DNA from: Nissolia schottii
Lineage: Eukaryota; Streptophyta; Magnoliopsida; Fabales; Fabaceae
Assembly: GCA_003254905.1 (NCBI GenBank)
Contig: QANU01070960.1
Coordinates: 1 to 64,000, forward strand
Direction: 5' to 3'
DNA: 64,000 nucleotides
Below the pieces are notes generated by a model. It was not told where the DNA came from. It searched no databases and saw only the letters and a list, made by a program, of their open reading frames with translations. The translations under genes were made by a program, and so were the position numbers. Positions 32,686-47,640 of this stretch are shown in pieces; position 1 is the stretch's first letter; the number at the start of each line of letters is the position of its first letter.

Positions 32686-35600
32686 TCAATGTGATTCTGC
32701 AGATTGAAAATGTGACCAGTATTCCTTAACAAGCTGCCCAAAAAGCGATCCTTCTCTCTTCATCAAGTTCATTGGCTCATCATACTCCACCAGTTTTCCT
32801 GCAAACACAATGATAGAATTCTCATTAGAAACAAATAAATGAACTACCTTATATTAGAAAGAGTTATGGATTAGTATGAAAGAGCATGTTATTAATCAGA
32901 ATGATGACACAGATGGTGGTTAATATGAAACTTACCATCACTGATGGCAAGAACCTTGGTGCAATCCATAACAGTTGGTATCCTGTGAGCTACTGTTATT
33001 ACTGTACAATCTGCAAACTCAGTCCGTATGGTTTTCTGCAGAATTAAATCAGTTGCATTGTCAATTGAGGCGGTTGCTTCATCGAGCACCAGTATCTGAC
33101 TTCTCCTCAGAAGAGCACGCCCCAGACAGAACAATTGCCGTTGTCCCATGCTCCAGTTTGCCCCAGCTTCAACAACTGGATAGCAATTTGTTATTCGTCA
33201 TTAGTATAGTAATTGGACATGAATTGATCACTGCAAAATTGTTATAGCAAAAGGTTGAAAGAGTGTACCTGAGGAGTCTAAGCCCTCTTCTTTCTCTTGG
33301 ACAGCCTCTCGCAACTGACACTTCCCAAGAACCTTCACATGGAAGCAACAAATCAGTCGACATCTGATATGCAAAATGCAGATAAAAAGAAAAGGCTTCC
33401 TCTTGTTATTGACTCGCTAAACATGGTTAAGACAAGAGTAGCAGGTATTACCTCCCATATGTCATGATCAGAGTGTTGAGATAAAGGATCCAAATTGTAT
33501 CTGACTGTGCCATTAAAAAGAGTAGGATCCTGAGGTATGATACCAAAGCGTGACCTCAAATCATGAAGTCCAATGGAACAAATGTCAATGCCATCAACAA
33601 TGATCTTTCCACCTGCTGGCTCCACTAGACGGAACAAAGCACCTATAAGGGTGGATTTTCCACTACCTGTTCTGCCAACAATACCAATCTTGTGCCCTCC
33701 TTCAATTGTGCATGTGATCCCTCGGAGTACTAGTGGTGAATCAGGCCTGTATCGTATCTGTTTTGGTATTACCAACAAAACAATGAAATTATTATGTGTC
33801 AGTTCAACTCCCATTTTTATAATAACTTCATGCACAAGTTTAAAATAACTAACAATTAAAGTTACCTGCAAATCATGTATGTCTACTTTTCCAGCAACTG
33901 GCCAATTCACAGGAGGACGGTTTCCTTCTATGACTTCAGGGGCCTCACTTGGTATATGCATATATTGATTTAGCCTCTCCACTGATATTATGTAGTTCTC
34001 TATATTGCACTGATTTTGAATTGAAAATACTAGCGAAGCGTTAAGTGAAAGGCCATAAGAGAGGGCCATGCCGATAAATCCTGGACAAAAAAAACCAGAA
34101 TTTGAAGTTAAAATACTTGCATGAAAGACTTATACAACAGTTTTAAGGACAAAAATATATGATCTGTAAGTCTCACCAGAGGTGAAAGTCCCAGGTGGAA
34201 GTACAACCATGCAAAGCGCCGCTGATGCAAGGACAATTGCACTGACTGTTTCTAACCGTTGAATCAACCACTCATTTGCTGCAAAACTGTGGAAGAAAGG
34301 ACTAGCATTGACATCAATTAGATTAAGATTCTTCGCAAAAAAACGATCTTCCTCCTCGAAAGCCCTTATTGTCACAGCTCCGGCAACAGTTTCAGCTAGA
34401 TGATTAGCTACATAGGATTTTGTTGTGCCATTCATCCTCATCAACTCTTTTGCAGTGGCAAAGTAATACCTCTGTAAAAATAAATATTATTAGTTAACTT
34501 TCCAACAAAGAACATTTTAAATTCTATAGAAAAATAGAACAGAGTTAACAAATGAAAAATGAGAATAGAGTTTCCATGTTTAAACATTCAGAAACTACAG
34601 AGTTATTAAACTTCAAAATTTTCAGGATAGAACTAGTTTTGAAAAACCTAAATTGTCTTAAATATTATGAGTTTCTCCATGTAAATTAAAAAAGCGACAC
34701 CAAATCATTACTGAAGTGCAGTTCAAAGAAGAATCTGTTACCTGCAAGCGAATTGCGAAACAAATCATTGGTATAGAGACAAACAACACTTGCCAAGTAA
34801 CAACTGCTAAAACTGTAAGATTAGCATAGCAATTCGTAGTAGCAGCCACGGCAAAAAGAAGGCCAAATGGGACATCAAGATCAACAATGCTGAGATCTGA
34901 GGAGACCTACAAACAAGGAAACAACAGTCAAAAACACTTTCATTGCATATCATTGCGAGGGAAAACAGAAAAGCTGTTTAACATGCTTACCCTACTAAGT
35001 ATCCTTCCCAAGGGTGTGGAATCATAAAATGACATCGGTGCGCGAAAAAGAGAATTCAGTAGCTGTGAAAATAATGATTTTGATGACTGAAGTCCCATAG
35101 CAACTGTAAGAAGACTCCTCAACAACAAGAAGATTGTTGAAGTAACTCCAATCAACAAGTACACGACGATCAATCGCAGAGTGCTGACGTTCGGGTTGTC
35201 AACATTGGCAGCCATCCATGAGTTCTGCAAGACCTGGCCAATCACAAATGTAACCTGAGAAAGGGCAGCCACAGAGAAGTATATGTATCCTTTGTTCTGA
35301 TTCATATACTGTATGTAAGGCCTGAACCCTTGGTTTCCTTTCTCTCTTTCTTCTTCCTTAATCAACTGGTCTCCCTTTGATGCATCAAATTGCTTCTCCA
35401 CATATGTTTTCTTGATCTCTGCATTTGAGTGTCTCTGGGAAGAAGTAACATCCACAAGCCGGTCGGAACCAGCAGTCTCTTTGTGAGCATTGACAAGGTC
35501 CTGAAATTCTTGGCTTGAGGTCAACAGATGGTGATAAGGAGCAGCTTCTATGATTTCACCATCTGACATCAACTGGAATGCAGAAATAATTTAGTTTATT

Positions 35601-38600
35601 CATAGTTTTGAATAAGCATGAACAAATGGCACTAATGACAGGAAGACAAAAACAATATTTGAACAACTGTAATGTACAAATAATTTCGTCCATTCATAAA
35701 ATAGCTAGTATTAAATGGCATTGATGAGAGAGTCAATAATTGAATAAGAACAACAAATGAGGTGAATGATTCACAAAAAGCCAAGAGTAAGAGGCCCAAG
35801 TACGAATGATTCAACCAGAAACTTGTAGTTAAAAAAGGTACGCATAGACAAATTAATGTACTCATCTCCTGTAGATTAATTCTTTAAAAAGTTAAGAGTT
35901 TAGTTTAAAAAAAAAATAAATTAATTATCATGAACGTTCATCCCACCCTAAATTAATAAATAATGTGTCAATTCATAATCTTCAATTAAAAAAAAAGGCC
36001 ACAAAATCATAACTTTGAACTCGTTACAAATTTTACAGTTATTATCTAAATGAAGAAAGATAAAAAGAAAGAACTATGACATAATCAACAAACAGTGATT
36101 TAAGATAGAGAAATTACCAAAACAGTGTCAAATGCTGGAAGGAAATCAACTTGATGAGTCACAAGCAAAACTGTCTTCCCAGCAAGTCCTTGCATGATGT
36201 ATTCCTGCCAAGTTTCAAGGCCACCCTTCAATAAAGAACAACACTAAAGACATAAATGAAGTATGTGAAGAAAGAAAGTTGTCATTACATTAAACAAATT
36301 TGTTGCAGTATGAGCATCAACAGCACTAAATGGATCATCCAAGAGATATATATCAGCATTCTGATAAAGAGCTCGAGCAAGTTGAATCCGCTGCTTCTGA
36401 CCTCCACTCAGGTTAACACCTCTCTCCCCAATTTCAGTGAGATCACCATGAGGAAACAACTCAAGATCCTTCAACAGTGAAGACCTATGAAGTGTTTCTT
36501 GATAACTTTGAGTATCCATAGCTGATCCAAACAATATGTTATCACGTATTGTACCCGTCTGTATCCATGCTGTTTGAGAAACATAGGCAAACTTCCCATA
36601 AACTTCAGTCTGCAATTCAGAAAAGAGAATCAGATACATATTAATGTTACTACTGAAATGCTGGATTTATGTGCTCAGTGATTTAAGTGCTGGAAGAAAA
36701 AGGAAATGCCATCCAAGTTATAAGCAATGAAAAATTCACGAAGTTTATCAGTGTTTATATAAGACTTACAGTTCCCTGAGTATTAGGAACTTCTCTGAGA
36801 ATTGCTGCTAAGAGAGTCGATTTTCCAGAGCCGACCTCTCCACAAATAGCCACCTTTTGCCCTGGTCTAACCTCCAAGTTTATGTTTCTCAGTGTTGGTT
36901 TTGTGACATTATCTTCCCATGAGAAGTCAGCAGACTTGATTGAAATTGAGCCCCTCATGTTGTCACTAAGATACCTCTTCTTGACATTTGCAGTCTGCAG
37001 TTCAGGTGCCTCAAGGAATTTCAGAATCCTGGCAAATGCAACTTTTGCCTGAATGACCACCCCAATAACATCAGGGATGGTTCTAATTGGATCTTGAACA
37101 AGGCGCAAAGTCGCCACAAAGGTGAAGACATTGTTTGCATGCAGGGGAACTTTGAGAAAGTAACAAGCACCGAAGGAAGCCGCCGATACCAAAACGGGCG
37201 AGGACCAGAAGAGGAAGGTGTTGTATGCCTTCCGCAGCTGCACCGCAGACAACCATTTGAGCTCCACATTCCTCAATCTCTCTATAGAATTCTTGAAATT
37301 GGCTTCCCATGCATACAACTTCAGCACCTTCATATTCACAAGAGCCTCGGAACTAGCCTTCAATCTCTCATCCTGTGCCACCATAAGTTTGCTCTGGAAC
37401 CTATGCTGCAACTTTGCAAGTGGAGTATTGCAAAGCACAGTGATAATTATCACCACCAAGGAGGCAATCATAGCTAGCCCAACCGCACGGTAAAGTACTA
37501 CCAATGAGATACATAGCTGGACGGTTGTTGTCCAAGTCTGGTGAAACCAATAGGGAAACTCTCCTATTCTATAAGCATCCACAGTCACATAATTCATTAT
37601 CTCGCCGCCAGAGTGCGTCAATCTAGCAGCATTGGATAACCTCAGTTGTTTTTTATAAATGGCTGCAGTTATCAGTGACCTAACTTTCAGACCAATAAGT
37701 CTGGAGCGGAAGTACCACTGCCTTTGTGATAGAGATTCTACGACCTTTATAAAGAAAAGTGATATGGCTAATACATAACCTTCGTTTTTGAAACTCTCAT
37801 CGCCTTCCGCAACCAATATAAAGGAATTCAGAAGCAGTGGACCAGAAGAAAGAGCTAGCACCTTCATCAATGCAAAGAATCCTGATATAAAAATTTCCCT
37901 CCGGTGGCATAAAACTATAGTCCACAGAATCGAAGACTGTGAAGACGGATCCTTCTGTTTCTGCCTGTTCAAGTGGTCTAGATACAGCAAATAACAGCTT
38001 TCTGCTTGATCTTCCTCCCGCAACTTTGGGATATCTTCTTCCTGAAGTGTTTTCTGTTTACCCCTTTTCATCAGTGGATTCAACCACCAAAATGACATGG
38101 TACTAAGGAATCCAGCTCCGCCAAATAGCGTGGCATTGCTAACAGAACCAATTTTGTTGGAGTCACCATTCAAAGGGGTGTAAAGGCTTTCATCAATTTC
38201 TGTTTCAGTGTTCCTATACTTATATGTGCATAATAGCAATAACATTGCCCCGGGAAAAGATAGAACATCTAGAGCTACCTTAAGGGACAGTTCTTTGCTA
38301 CTAATTGCATAGAACAAGGAAAAAGCACAGAAGATACCAGAAACCAATAAGAAAAGAACAGAAAACAGCCTTAACCATGCTCTTGGAAGTTGCTTTAGCC
38401 GAAGGCTTATTGTTAAGCTCACTGACAACCATGTCAATCCCTGAAACAATTCAAGCAGCCACCAATTTAGAGGCAAAGCTGTTTTTGTTTTCCTCAACTT
38501 CTCCTCTAAAACCCAAATTCCTAAGCACAAATGCACCAGTCCAAGAGCACCATTGGCTACAGCAGAAACCAGCTGCAAATTCGAGTACCTTTGCACCCGG

Positions 38601-38803
38601 GTTAGACCATGCAACGGTTTCGAGGATGACCTCTGTATCATAATGAATAGAAGCATGACAAGCAACACATCAAAGGAAGTGATCAACAAGTGGTTGATAC
38701 ACTCAGAGGGATCAATCAGAAACTTGAAATCATAACTGCAAGGCTTTCCTCCAGCCTCTGAACAACCGTTTCCCCCACAAAACATGCTCCAAAACCCCTC
38801 CAT
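32686..38803 (-). CDS. ABCC10: ABC transporter C family member 10-like (MRP type), copy A
   Basis: Full-size ABCC exporter, expected in a membrane (often the tonoplast) and moving conjugates by ATP hydrolysis; substrate unknown. Eleven exons: 38803-36770, 36609-36289, 36204-36118, 35572-34991, 34906-34742, 34471-34177, 34080-33866, 33757-33452, 33332-33269, 33175-32936 and 32798-32686. All borders are GT-AG and in phase, giving 1473 aa. Order: TMD0 (hydrophobic from about residue 30), TMD1, NBD1 (Walker [10 protein letters not shown] 655-663, signature LSGGQ 745-749, Walker B IYLLDD 765-770, switch His in VTHQVDF), TMD2, NBD2 (Walker [10 protein letters not shown] 1261-1269, signature WSMGQRQ 1364-1370, Walker B ILVLDE 1384-1389). 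The start [11 protein letters not shown] is typical of plant ABCC10 proteins. A splice acceptor (TTTAACAG) at about 38837, just upstream of the ATG, suggests a 5'UTR intron. No stops or frameshifts. Tandem partner at 53640-60258. Confidence 0.95.
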
Positions 38804-40130
38804 CTTCTTTGTATTCTCTTTGTTACTTAAAATCTGTTAAACAAAAAATCAAGGTCAGCAAAGTCATGCCTCTGCTGAGAAAACTTTTGCCTTGAAAATT
38901 GGAAAAGTACTTGAACATAAAAATGGTATATCAACAAGCTTTAGCTAAAGAAAAACACTTTAGAGCATGCCTAAGATGGTTTTTAGAGGGAAAAAAAAAT
39001 ACGCAAAATGTAAACAACATCCAAAGGGGGAAAAAAAAAGTTTACATCTCAAAATATGAACATTTTGCTATTACTAGCTAGTAACTTAGCAAAATGTTAA
39101 CTTAGCAAAATTAAGTTAGCAAACAATTTTGCACATAAATGCTTGTGTGCCATGCAGCATCAAAGATCACACACATTTCAGCTTTATCTAGTGGATACTA
39201 AAATGTGGTCATGAACATATCTGAAGTATATATCATTGTCAGCATTCACCAACTACATGGAGAAGTAGATATGATGATGGTGCAAACTTCAAGGGGGGCA
39301 ATACCTGCTTCTTCTGTGAAATAGCTTGTTAGAGACCTTCTTTCAATGCCACAACAAAAGAACTGGTTTCAGCACCGCATTTCTATTGATCATTCATAAT
39401 TATACATCGAAAAAACAAACCCTCTACACTTTTGACAGAATTTGAGGAACAAAGCAGAGGGAAAAAAAAAAACAGAGCCTATACACTTTAGTAGTTCAAC
39501 TCTACTAATACCAGAGGAGTTAGGACATACGCATAAAAACAGGTACTGATTAAATAAAAGAAGAACGAACCACAGTGCATTCAACTATAATAATAATAAT
39601 AATAATAATTAAAAAAATGGAAGCATTTAAAAATTCAAAAAAAGGAATCTCTCTTTTTTACCGGCATGATGTGGAAACATAGACATACCTGTATCACATG
39701 AAGCGCGAAACCATGCCGAGAGGGAGGGAGGGAGGAGCCAACGCAGTTACTCACTTGAATAAGCGTGTTGTGTTATTGTCGCCTCTTAGCAAAAACTCGA
39801 GGATAATTTTTTTTGTTTTATTTTGTAATTTATTTTAATGAACCAGAATAAAAAAAAAGGTTGTGGGGGGGGTCCGGGTCACGTAGTAGTAGTGGTGGTG
39901 GTTAATTTGGCGTGAAGCAAAAGAGTGAAACCGGTTGTAAGCGGAAGAGAAGGTGCGTGTGGAAAGGGTCCTCGCTGGATATAAGTGAAAAACAAAAGCG
40001 AGGATGAGAAAGAAGAAGGAGGAGGAGAAGGAGAAGGAGGTATGGAGTGAAGATTGAAGGAGCTAAGTTTGTAACTGCATATATATGATAGCCGAGAGAG
40101 AGAGAGAGAGAGAGAGGGGCACGATGTCGT
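38804..40130 (-). other. 5' leader/promoter region of ABCC copy A
   Basis: Likely holds untranslated exons and promoter. The minus strand has possible donors (GAAGCAG|GTATTG at about 39303; GATACAG|GTATGT at about 39687) and an acceptor near 38837. A GA microsatellite at 40094-40117 and an AAT repeat at 39581-39608 are present. Exact transcript start cannot be read from sequence. The ORF at 39879-40133 is low-complexity and not called. Confidence 0.4.
40094..40117. repeat. GA dinucleotide microsatellite
   Basis: About 12 GA units upstream of ABCC copy A (CT on the transcribed side), a common feature of plant leaders and promoters. Confidence 0.85.
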
Positions 40131-43100
40131 CACGGCTCACGTCCCCAATTGTGTTTGTTATTGCGCAACTCATTAGTTTTGTAGTGTCTACTTAGCCATG
40201 TTTTTTAGAATTTAGTAGGGGGGAAAAAAACGAAAAAGGGTAAGGGTTAATGTCGACTACTCTCTAAATTTTACGTGCTTGTTAAACCCTATCTCTCTCA
40301 AAAATAAATAAAATGTGCTTAAGAGCATTTTTAATAATGACCTCTCATTAGATCCAACTTTTAATTTCCCTATTGCAACATTACTTCATCATATCAAGGG
40401 ATTAAGAGTGACACTTTCCACACAAAATTTGATCTCCATTATAGTCACTTGTAAAAAATATGAAAAAAAAAACTTTGACAACGATTAAAATAATGCAAGT
40501 TTAAAGTGGGTTGAATGTTTCTTTAAAAAGATAAAAAAAAATTGAAAGGCGGCTCAGTAGCTGTGAATTTGCCTAGGAATTTGTTATATTATTTAGGAAA
40601 CAATAAATTTTTTTTTTTTACCAAACTACACATAGTTGTCCAAACGAAACAACGATCATATACCAATGGCATTTTTAGCGTAAAAGAAAAAAAATTAAAA
40701 TATATTAAAGAATAACACATGCTAATATTTTATTAGACAAAAAATAGATGAGATCAACCTTTAAATGGTGAGACAAGTTCCTCTTTAAATTATACAATAT
40801 AATCTTGCCCTTTTAGCTCCAACAAAGAGGGACGTTCATATTGTTTAAAGCAAGGGACCAAGACAATAGAAAGCTCTTGCTAGAAATGCTCTAAATTTTA
40901 GAATCGATAAATTTGTTAGTTCCTTATATGTACAAACTTGTTATAAGTAATTTCTGAACTTTATAATTATTAAGGATTACTTAGAACATGTTTCATAAAG
41001 TGAAGTTTATGGAGGAAGGAAATAATGAGTTTATCGATTGTCAAATTTAAAAATTAACGAGTCTTTTTCTATGAATGAGATTGGATACATGAATATAAAA
41101 TTTAGGGTTAAAATTGTGCATTAACAAAGAAAGAAAAATTAAATATCAAAATCATATGAATATGATCGGTTCTATCCTTGTTTTTGTCTTTTTTTTTTTC
41201 TCTATAATTTTCGTTTAAGTGAGTACTGTCAAGGGGTTGTCATCCCTTCATTTTTTTATGGCACTTCCGCCACTTTTTTTTTTTCATTGTTTAAGAATTT
41301 GTTTCTTCTTTGATAAATGACTAAAATTCATTAGATTTTGAGTATAGTTATTTAGATTTGTTAATTATTGCAACAACACGTCAAGTAATTTCGTTCTCTT
41401 TTGCGATATTTCTACTAAAATAGCACTCTTACTTTTAATGTTTGCTTTTGATTTTATACATCAAATTAAAAACTAAAGAGAAGGCTAAGTTGTTGGCGGA
41501 ATCAGTGGGAGTTTTTGTTCATATTGCCTTAGCCTTGATTTCCTTTTATATATCACTTAATCATATTTTTTGGTTGCGTAAGTGTCACTTAATTATCTAC
41601 GTTAGTAAACATTATTAAAACAAGAAGCAATATACGTATGAGGACATTTGATTTTATTTCGTAAAGGAATGTAAATTCCTTTTTCATTCAATTTCAGGTA
41701 AAAAAATTAATAATTACTTTTTTTAAAAAAAAACTATAATGCTATTCTGCAACTTAAATAAAGATGGAAAAATTATATCACAAGAATGATTTCTTAAAAA
41801 GATTAAACGAACACATGTTAATTATATATAAATAGCTATAATCTGCCAAATAATACTGTTAGTATCTATAATACTAACAAGTCTTGCTCATCAAATGTTA
41901 CTCTTATAATCTACATGAAAATGACAACTTTTTTGTTTCTTCGAAAATGACATTTTTGTAAGATATGAAATATGAAAGACGTGTTCTAGTTAAGTTTGTA
42001 CACTGTCTAAAATATTTAATAGTTTATAGTTCGTAAATATTAGTTATTTTTATTCAAATAAATATAAGTTATTATAATGTAAGAAGACTATTATTTAATT
42101 ATAATCTAACTTTTTCAAGCTCCGTATATGTAGTTAATTATGAACGCAGTGTGTGTTAGAGTCTTAATTTTTTTTTTCTTTCTTGAGATGTAACTTAAAT
42201 AATTTTTATAAAAGTTAAACAATTATTTTTCTTTTAATTAATTTTTATAGTTGAGATAAGCTGGCTAAATTGTAAAGCCATATACAACACTATTTAAAAG
42301 AAAGCCCCAAATATACCTCTAATAAAATTAGTTAACTAGTCTACAAATTTAGTTAACTTTATTTACAAAACCAAATTATTAATATGTTTTATACATTGTT
42401 ATTCAATAAAATTTTTTAATATGTATACTTTTTCTAAGTAATGATAGAGAAAATTAACTATTTTTTTTATTTATGTAACAAAATTTAAGTGAATAATAAT
42501 GTAAAAAAATATTACGCTATCCGTGGATAATAATTAAAATCTATCATAAAAATTAAAATTGTTTGAGATTTTTATGCATTGAGTGCTATTATATAAAAGA
42601 AGTTTAAAGTAGTGTAAACAAGCCTCAACCACCTTTATTTATGTGTCATCATATAATATGATTGAAGAACAATGTAATTTTTTATACTGTTAGTGTATAA
42701 AAATTTTCAATTGTTTCCCAAAATAGCCCGTCAAAACTAAATATGCACTATTATTTTAACAATGTATTAAGATATAGTTAAGTAATGTAAAAATTCATAT
42801 TAAATTAAATTTTAATTAATAATTCATAAGTCAAATGCATCTTAAGAGACGCATATCTTTACTATTATATAAAGTTATTAGAAGGGATTAACTTCCATTT
42901 GGTCACATTTAAAATTTTCTGATATATCTTCTTGCTACATGACATTATAACTTCTTTTTTCTTTAGGAAATGCGTGAATAACATTTTTTATATCAATAAG
43001 ATAAATAATAAAAAAAACCAAAAAATGACGTGTAATCTATTAATTTTTCTTCTTTTATAAAACACATTAATTTTATCATTTTGTTCTTGTGTAAAAATAT

Positions 43101-46100
43101 TAGTCACCTACCATTTTTCATTTTCTTTTGTCAGAATCATAAATTTATTTTGTTCCAATTCCAGCTGCAGCAATTTTTTATTTGTTAGGTAAAACTACAG
43201 TGATTTATAGCATCAAAAAACTGCAGCGATTTAATATTGCTGTCGCCAACTAAATTCAATTTCACCATCTTCCCTTTTCTTTGGCAATCTCTTACTAATA
43301 TTTAATTTAATACTTAAAATTAAACAATGTGACTTAAGAGGTCTTACCCACTAATTAGAAGAAAAAGGGTGAATTGGGACTATTTTTTTCCGGTTGTTGG
43401 TTGAACACAACAATAGAAAAGAAAGAAAAAAGTTCATGTGAACCTCACCAGAATTTTTTTTCTTGGCTCACATGGAGAGAAAGTGGGGGAGATGATGCGT
43501 TGTGCTGTGAAATTACAGTAAAATTTCTATAAGCTTTTTTTTTTTTCAATCACAAAAGATATTTCTATAAAAGTCATGTCCATACACTTATATTTTTTCT
43601 TCTTCTTCCTACGCATAAAAAAAAATATTTTTTCTTCTTAATCAAATAATAGGAAACAAAATATATTTTTAACTTTAGTCTCTTTTCAATTTTGCCTCTC
43701 ATTTCTCTGCATCCAAACAAACCATCAATATCAACAAAGCTTAACATTAGTTAGGTTTTTAAAGTATTTGGTCACATTTGTTAAGAGAGACATCGTCAAA
43801 ACTTAAAAGAAGAATTAATTGTTGATAGTGACGAACACATTTTAAAAAATAAAAAAATAATAATTGTATTATTTTGTGTCTCTAATTTGAAGGAATATTT
43901 AATTTTTCAAACATAAATAAATTCAAACTTTACCCTGCTGTGTTTTTGGTAAGTGCTTTGCACTGCTGTTTATAAAAAAAAATGAAAATTTATTTTATAT
44001 TTATTTATAAAGTTTAATTATATTATTATTTAGTTGAAAAGAAATACAAAAAATTAAGTGGAAAACGATTTACTGAGTCAACTTTTTTTAAAATCAAGTT
44101 TTCAAGAATAGTAGGCATATGTCACAATTACATCACATGTGTGGTTTTGTCCCCATTGATATTTAAATTTGGGGGTCAAAATAGCACTACACTCGAATTA
44201 AATGGAAGTGGAGACTCTGAGTGTGACCTGTGCATACATGGCTCTGATTTCTCAGGGATCACTATCAGTCTATGGACACCGTACCATCGTCACACAATAA
44301 CAAGTAAATGAATAAAAGTTTAATTCGGCTTTTATCTCCTCCGCTTGTTATTAATCCTAATTTTTAAAACATGTTAGTATTAGATCATTTATTTATTATT
44401 ATATGAAATGCCATTTTATGATGTCATTAGATTATGCAATATATTTCACATAAAAAATTATGTAATATTTTTGAGTCTTATTTTGATACTTCATTAAATT
44501 TAAAAGTATTAATACTCTATGATTATTTGTGGTTGAAAAATAATTATGTGTTCTATTAATTTTAATTATTTATTATTTTACTTTTAAAAATAAATGATTG
44601 TTAAAATATATTGAGATACCGATGCCCTTATAAAAATTAAGGAACCAAAAGAATAACTAATATTTTATGATGTGATGCATAAATTAAATTTATGATTGCT
44701 TATTCTAAAACTATTTTATTTGTTATGATAAAAATAATTTTATAGTAATTTACTAACGCTTAATTAAATACTAATTTACCCAGAAAGAAGTTATCTCATC
44801 ATGGTTTCTGTTCTATTTTAAAAAGAAAACACAAATTTACAAATGGTTCCGAAATGATTTGTTTTATTTTTTGATGCTAAATATTTTGCTTTATTTGAAA
44901 GAATCATCTCATAAAAATAAATAGACACAAGGCAATCATTGATTCGTTATGTTTGCCTCATCACTCATCTATCGGTCATGTGAGGTTTAACATAATTTTG
45001 TTTTTTCTTTGGACTATTTGTGCCGTCCAATCATAATTTAAACTAAAAATTCAGGAGAGTGGCATATATAATTTTTAAATAATTTATACTTAGGCTAATC
45101 TTGTGGTGGTAGATAATATTGGATATATTGGGTCTTTAAAAGTGTTTTAAATTTAGTTAAAATTTTATAGTCATATAGTGAATGTCAAAGTCCTATAATG
45201 CTTTGAATTAGTTTTATGGAAGGCTTTATAAGTAAACTTTATTTAAATTTAAATTACAATGTGGAATTGAGTTTTGCCTATTACAAACATGTGTGCCGTC
45301 CCATCTCGTTTCGCACATGTGTAAGTTTAATGGATCTTTTTATTTTTGGTCTTTACCTTTTGTGTTCAATTCCTTTTTGTAGCTATTAGATATAACAATG
45401 GATCAATATATTTTTCTTGTGACCATTGAAGATTTGATGTTGGACTGATCTTGTGAGTGTTAGATTCAATTTATTTTATAAGCAATCTTTGACTTATAAC
45501 CATTAAGACCAAATATACAACAATCAACATTCTTTCATCTCTTTTTCTTCTGTATTTTTGCCGCTGTTCACTCTTCCTGCTAATACAATCAGCGAGTTTC
45601 AGAGGCACTCTCCATTGTCTCCATTGCTCATTCCTTATTCTGGAACGAGTTTTTGCTGCTTAGTGTGTCAGCATTTGCATGTGAACAAATTATTAAATGA
45701 CCCACATCTAATCTTAAAAAAAAAATTATCGACACCTTTCTACCAAACATAACTTCATGTAGGATAGAGATAAACTTTTAAAAAAAGTTTTTAACATAAT
45801 ATGTGATATAATGTTTCAATTCATCTCTGTCTATTCATCATTACCTGTTTCAATTTTAGAGTCTGTGCTCAACTGATTTACTATTTCTGATTTTATCCTA
45901 TTTTAATTTGTTAAAATATTAAATATTTAACTATATGTCACAGCAGAGTACTTATTTTAAATAGAATTAATAGAGCTTAGAGTACGACGAGTGTACCTAA
46001 TTAAAGCTACTTATGCACGTACAGGAATCTCTCTCTCCATTTGAATACCATGTACAAGATGGATTGAAAAGATCAAAAAGCATGACGCTTTAGATGCTAT

Positions 46101-47640
46101 TTTTAAAAAGCACTAGATGTAATAGAGAATGAAGAAAAAAGGGCGGGGATTTTACATATATATGGTTTCAGTAATACAAACATCCAGAAACATGGGCCAC
46201 AACGTAAAATTACGAATGTATGAGTTAGATTTCTGAATTTACCATAATACAAGGCAAATTCATAAATTACAAAAAACAAAAAAAAATACATGGACAAGAC
46301 AGCAGAAGACAAGATGCAGGGGGCAGGTCTAAATTTGCCATTGTGTCAGGCAAATTCAGACCCCAAAATACCCAAAATATAAAAAGAAATTTGACTGGTC
46401 TGAGTTTGTCACTGTGTCAAGCAAATTTAGACCCCAAAATAAATAAAAAAATTAGACTGATCTAAATTTGCCACTGTGTTAAGCGAATTCAGAACTCCAG
46501 CCCATACACTTATAATTTTCTCTTTTGAACCATATTACTGGATTAGTTTCAATTTGTAACCATTAATATGTGAAAAATCCAAAAAGGACAGCACCACTAA
46601 TTTCTTTTGTGTCCACCTGCTGGTAGATCAAATATTCTAAATTCCAAGGAATAGAGTTCCAACACTGCCACCACCCTCGAGGGGCTTGGAACATTAGGAA
46701 AATAATTATTCTATCTATGTTCAGCGTCTCCTTCTCTCTTCTCTCTTCACCAAGAAAAAGTTGCCTTGCCGCTAGTAAGTTAGAATTATTCCAAGTGATC
46801 TCAATTCAACAATCAGACCTTTAGCCATATGTATTATATGTTACTTTTTATTTTAAAAGAATGTGTTTAATTTAATAAATTTGTGAATGAAAAGATTAAT
46901 TTATATTTACTGAGAATATAAAGAGTTTTGATACTCACCTAACTATGTGTTTATTTAAATGCTTTTTGAAGTAATGAAAAAAGACTCAATCAATTTTATT
47001 CATGTGACAACACACAATTAAAAATTATTATTAAATACAAATTAATCTCTACATACAAATGAATGATACAATAAGTATTTTTTTACATAGAAGTTATCTA
47101 AGAACATAATAATTTCTCCTAAGAAATTAAAGGAATTGAATTTTGGGCATGCAAGATGTCATCATGATTGCATGCACACGAGATTTTGTGTGGAGAAATA
47201 AAATAACAAGTAATTTAAACGTTGGTGCTGACTCATTAATTCGGGCATGAAAAGTCATTTTGTAATCATTTTTTTTACGTGTCTCTGTACATTCGAGAGC
47301 AAGTGATCATAACTAGATAAGTGATCAATTCATCACTTGCATGCTTTCTAGCTCATGCGGGAACTTTTGTGCCAAAATTCAATGGTTCTGTTACCATCAA
47401 ATTCCATTTCATTTTTCGAAACTCGTATATATTCCCTCTCAAGTGGAAAAAAATGGTCCTCCACAAGATGAAAAAAGAAAATGCAGCTCACATGGTAGAA
47501 ACTAGAAATACTATTTCTCTTTTTTAAGTAATAAGAAAACAATATACTTGTGTGGTTTTCCATCACTACCAGTATCTGTATATATCTCAATAACGAAATA
47601 CATTGTACCAAAAAAGTCACACTGGCGATTGTGAAGAAAT
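40131..47640. other. Long gene-poor AT-rich interval
   Basis: No gene or RNA recognised in about 7.5 kb. Composition is strongly AT-rich with many A or T runs. Open frames at 45558-45752, 46103-46312 and 47321-47620 are short and unlike known proteins. The one structured block is the hairpin array at 46326-46495. Confidence 0.5.
46326..46495. repeat. Three tandem short-hairpin units
   Basis: Each unit pairs with itself. Unit 1 (46326-46363) reads GGTCTAAATTTGCC, a 9-nt loop, then GGCAAATTCAGACC. Unit 2 is 46397-46434 and unit 3 is 46459-46495; both keep the loop phrase CTGTGT with changed stems. Linkers are A-rich (CCCCAAAATA...AAAA). A weaker fourth relative lies near 46230-46270 (ATTTACCATAATACAAGGCAAATTCA). 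Confidence 0.75.

Noticed and set aside
39879..40133. 84-aa minus-strand frame upstream of ABCC copy A
   Set aside because: Low-complexity Ser/Pro/Thr sequence spanning the GA microsatellite; probably leader or promoter DNA.
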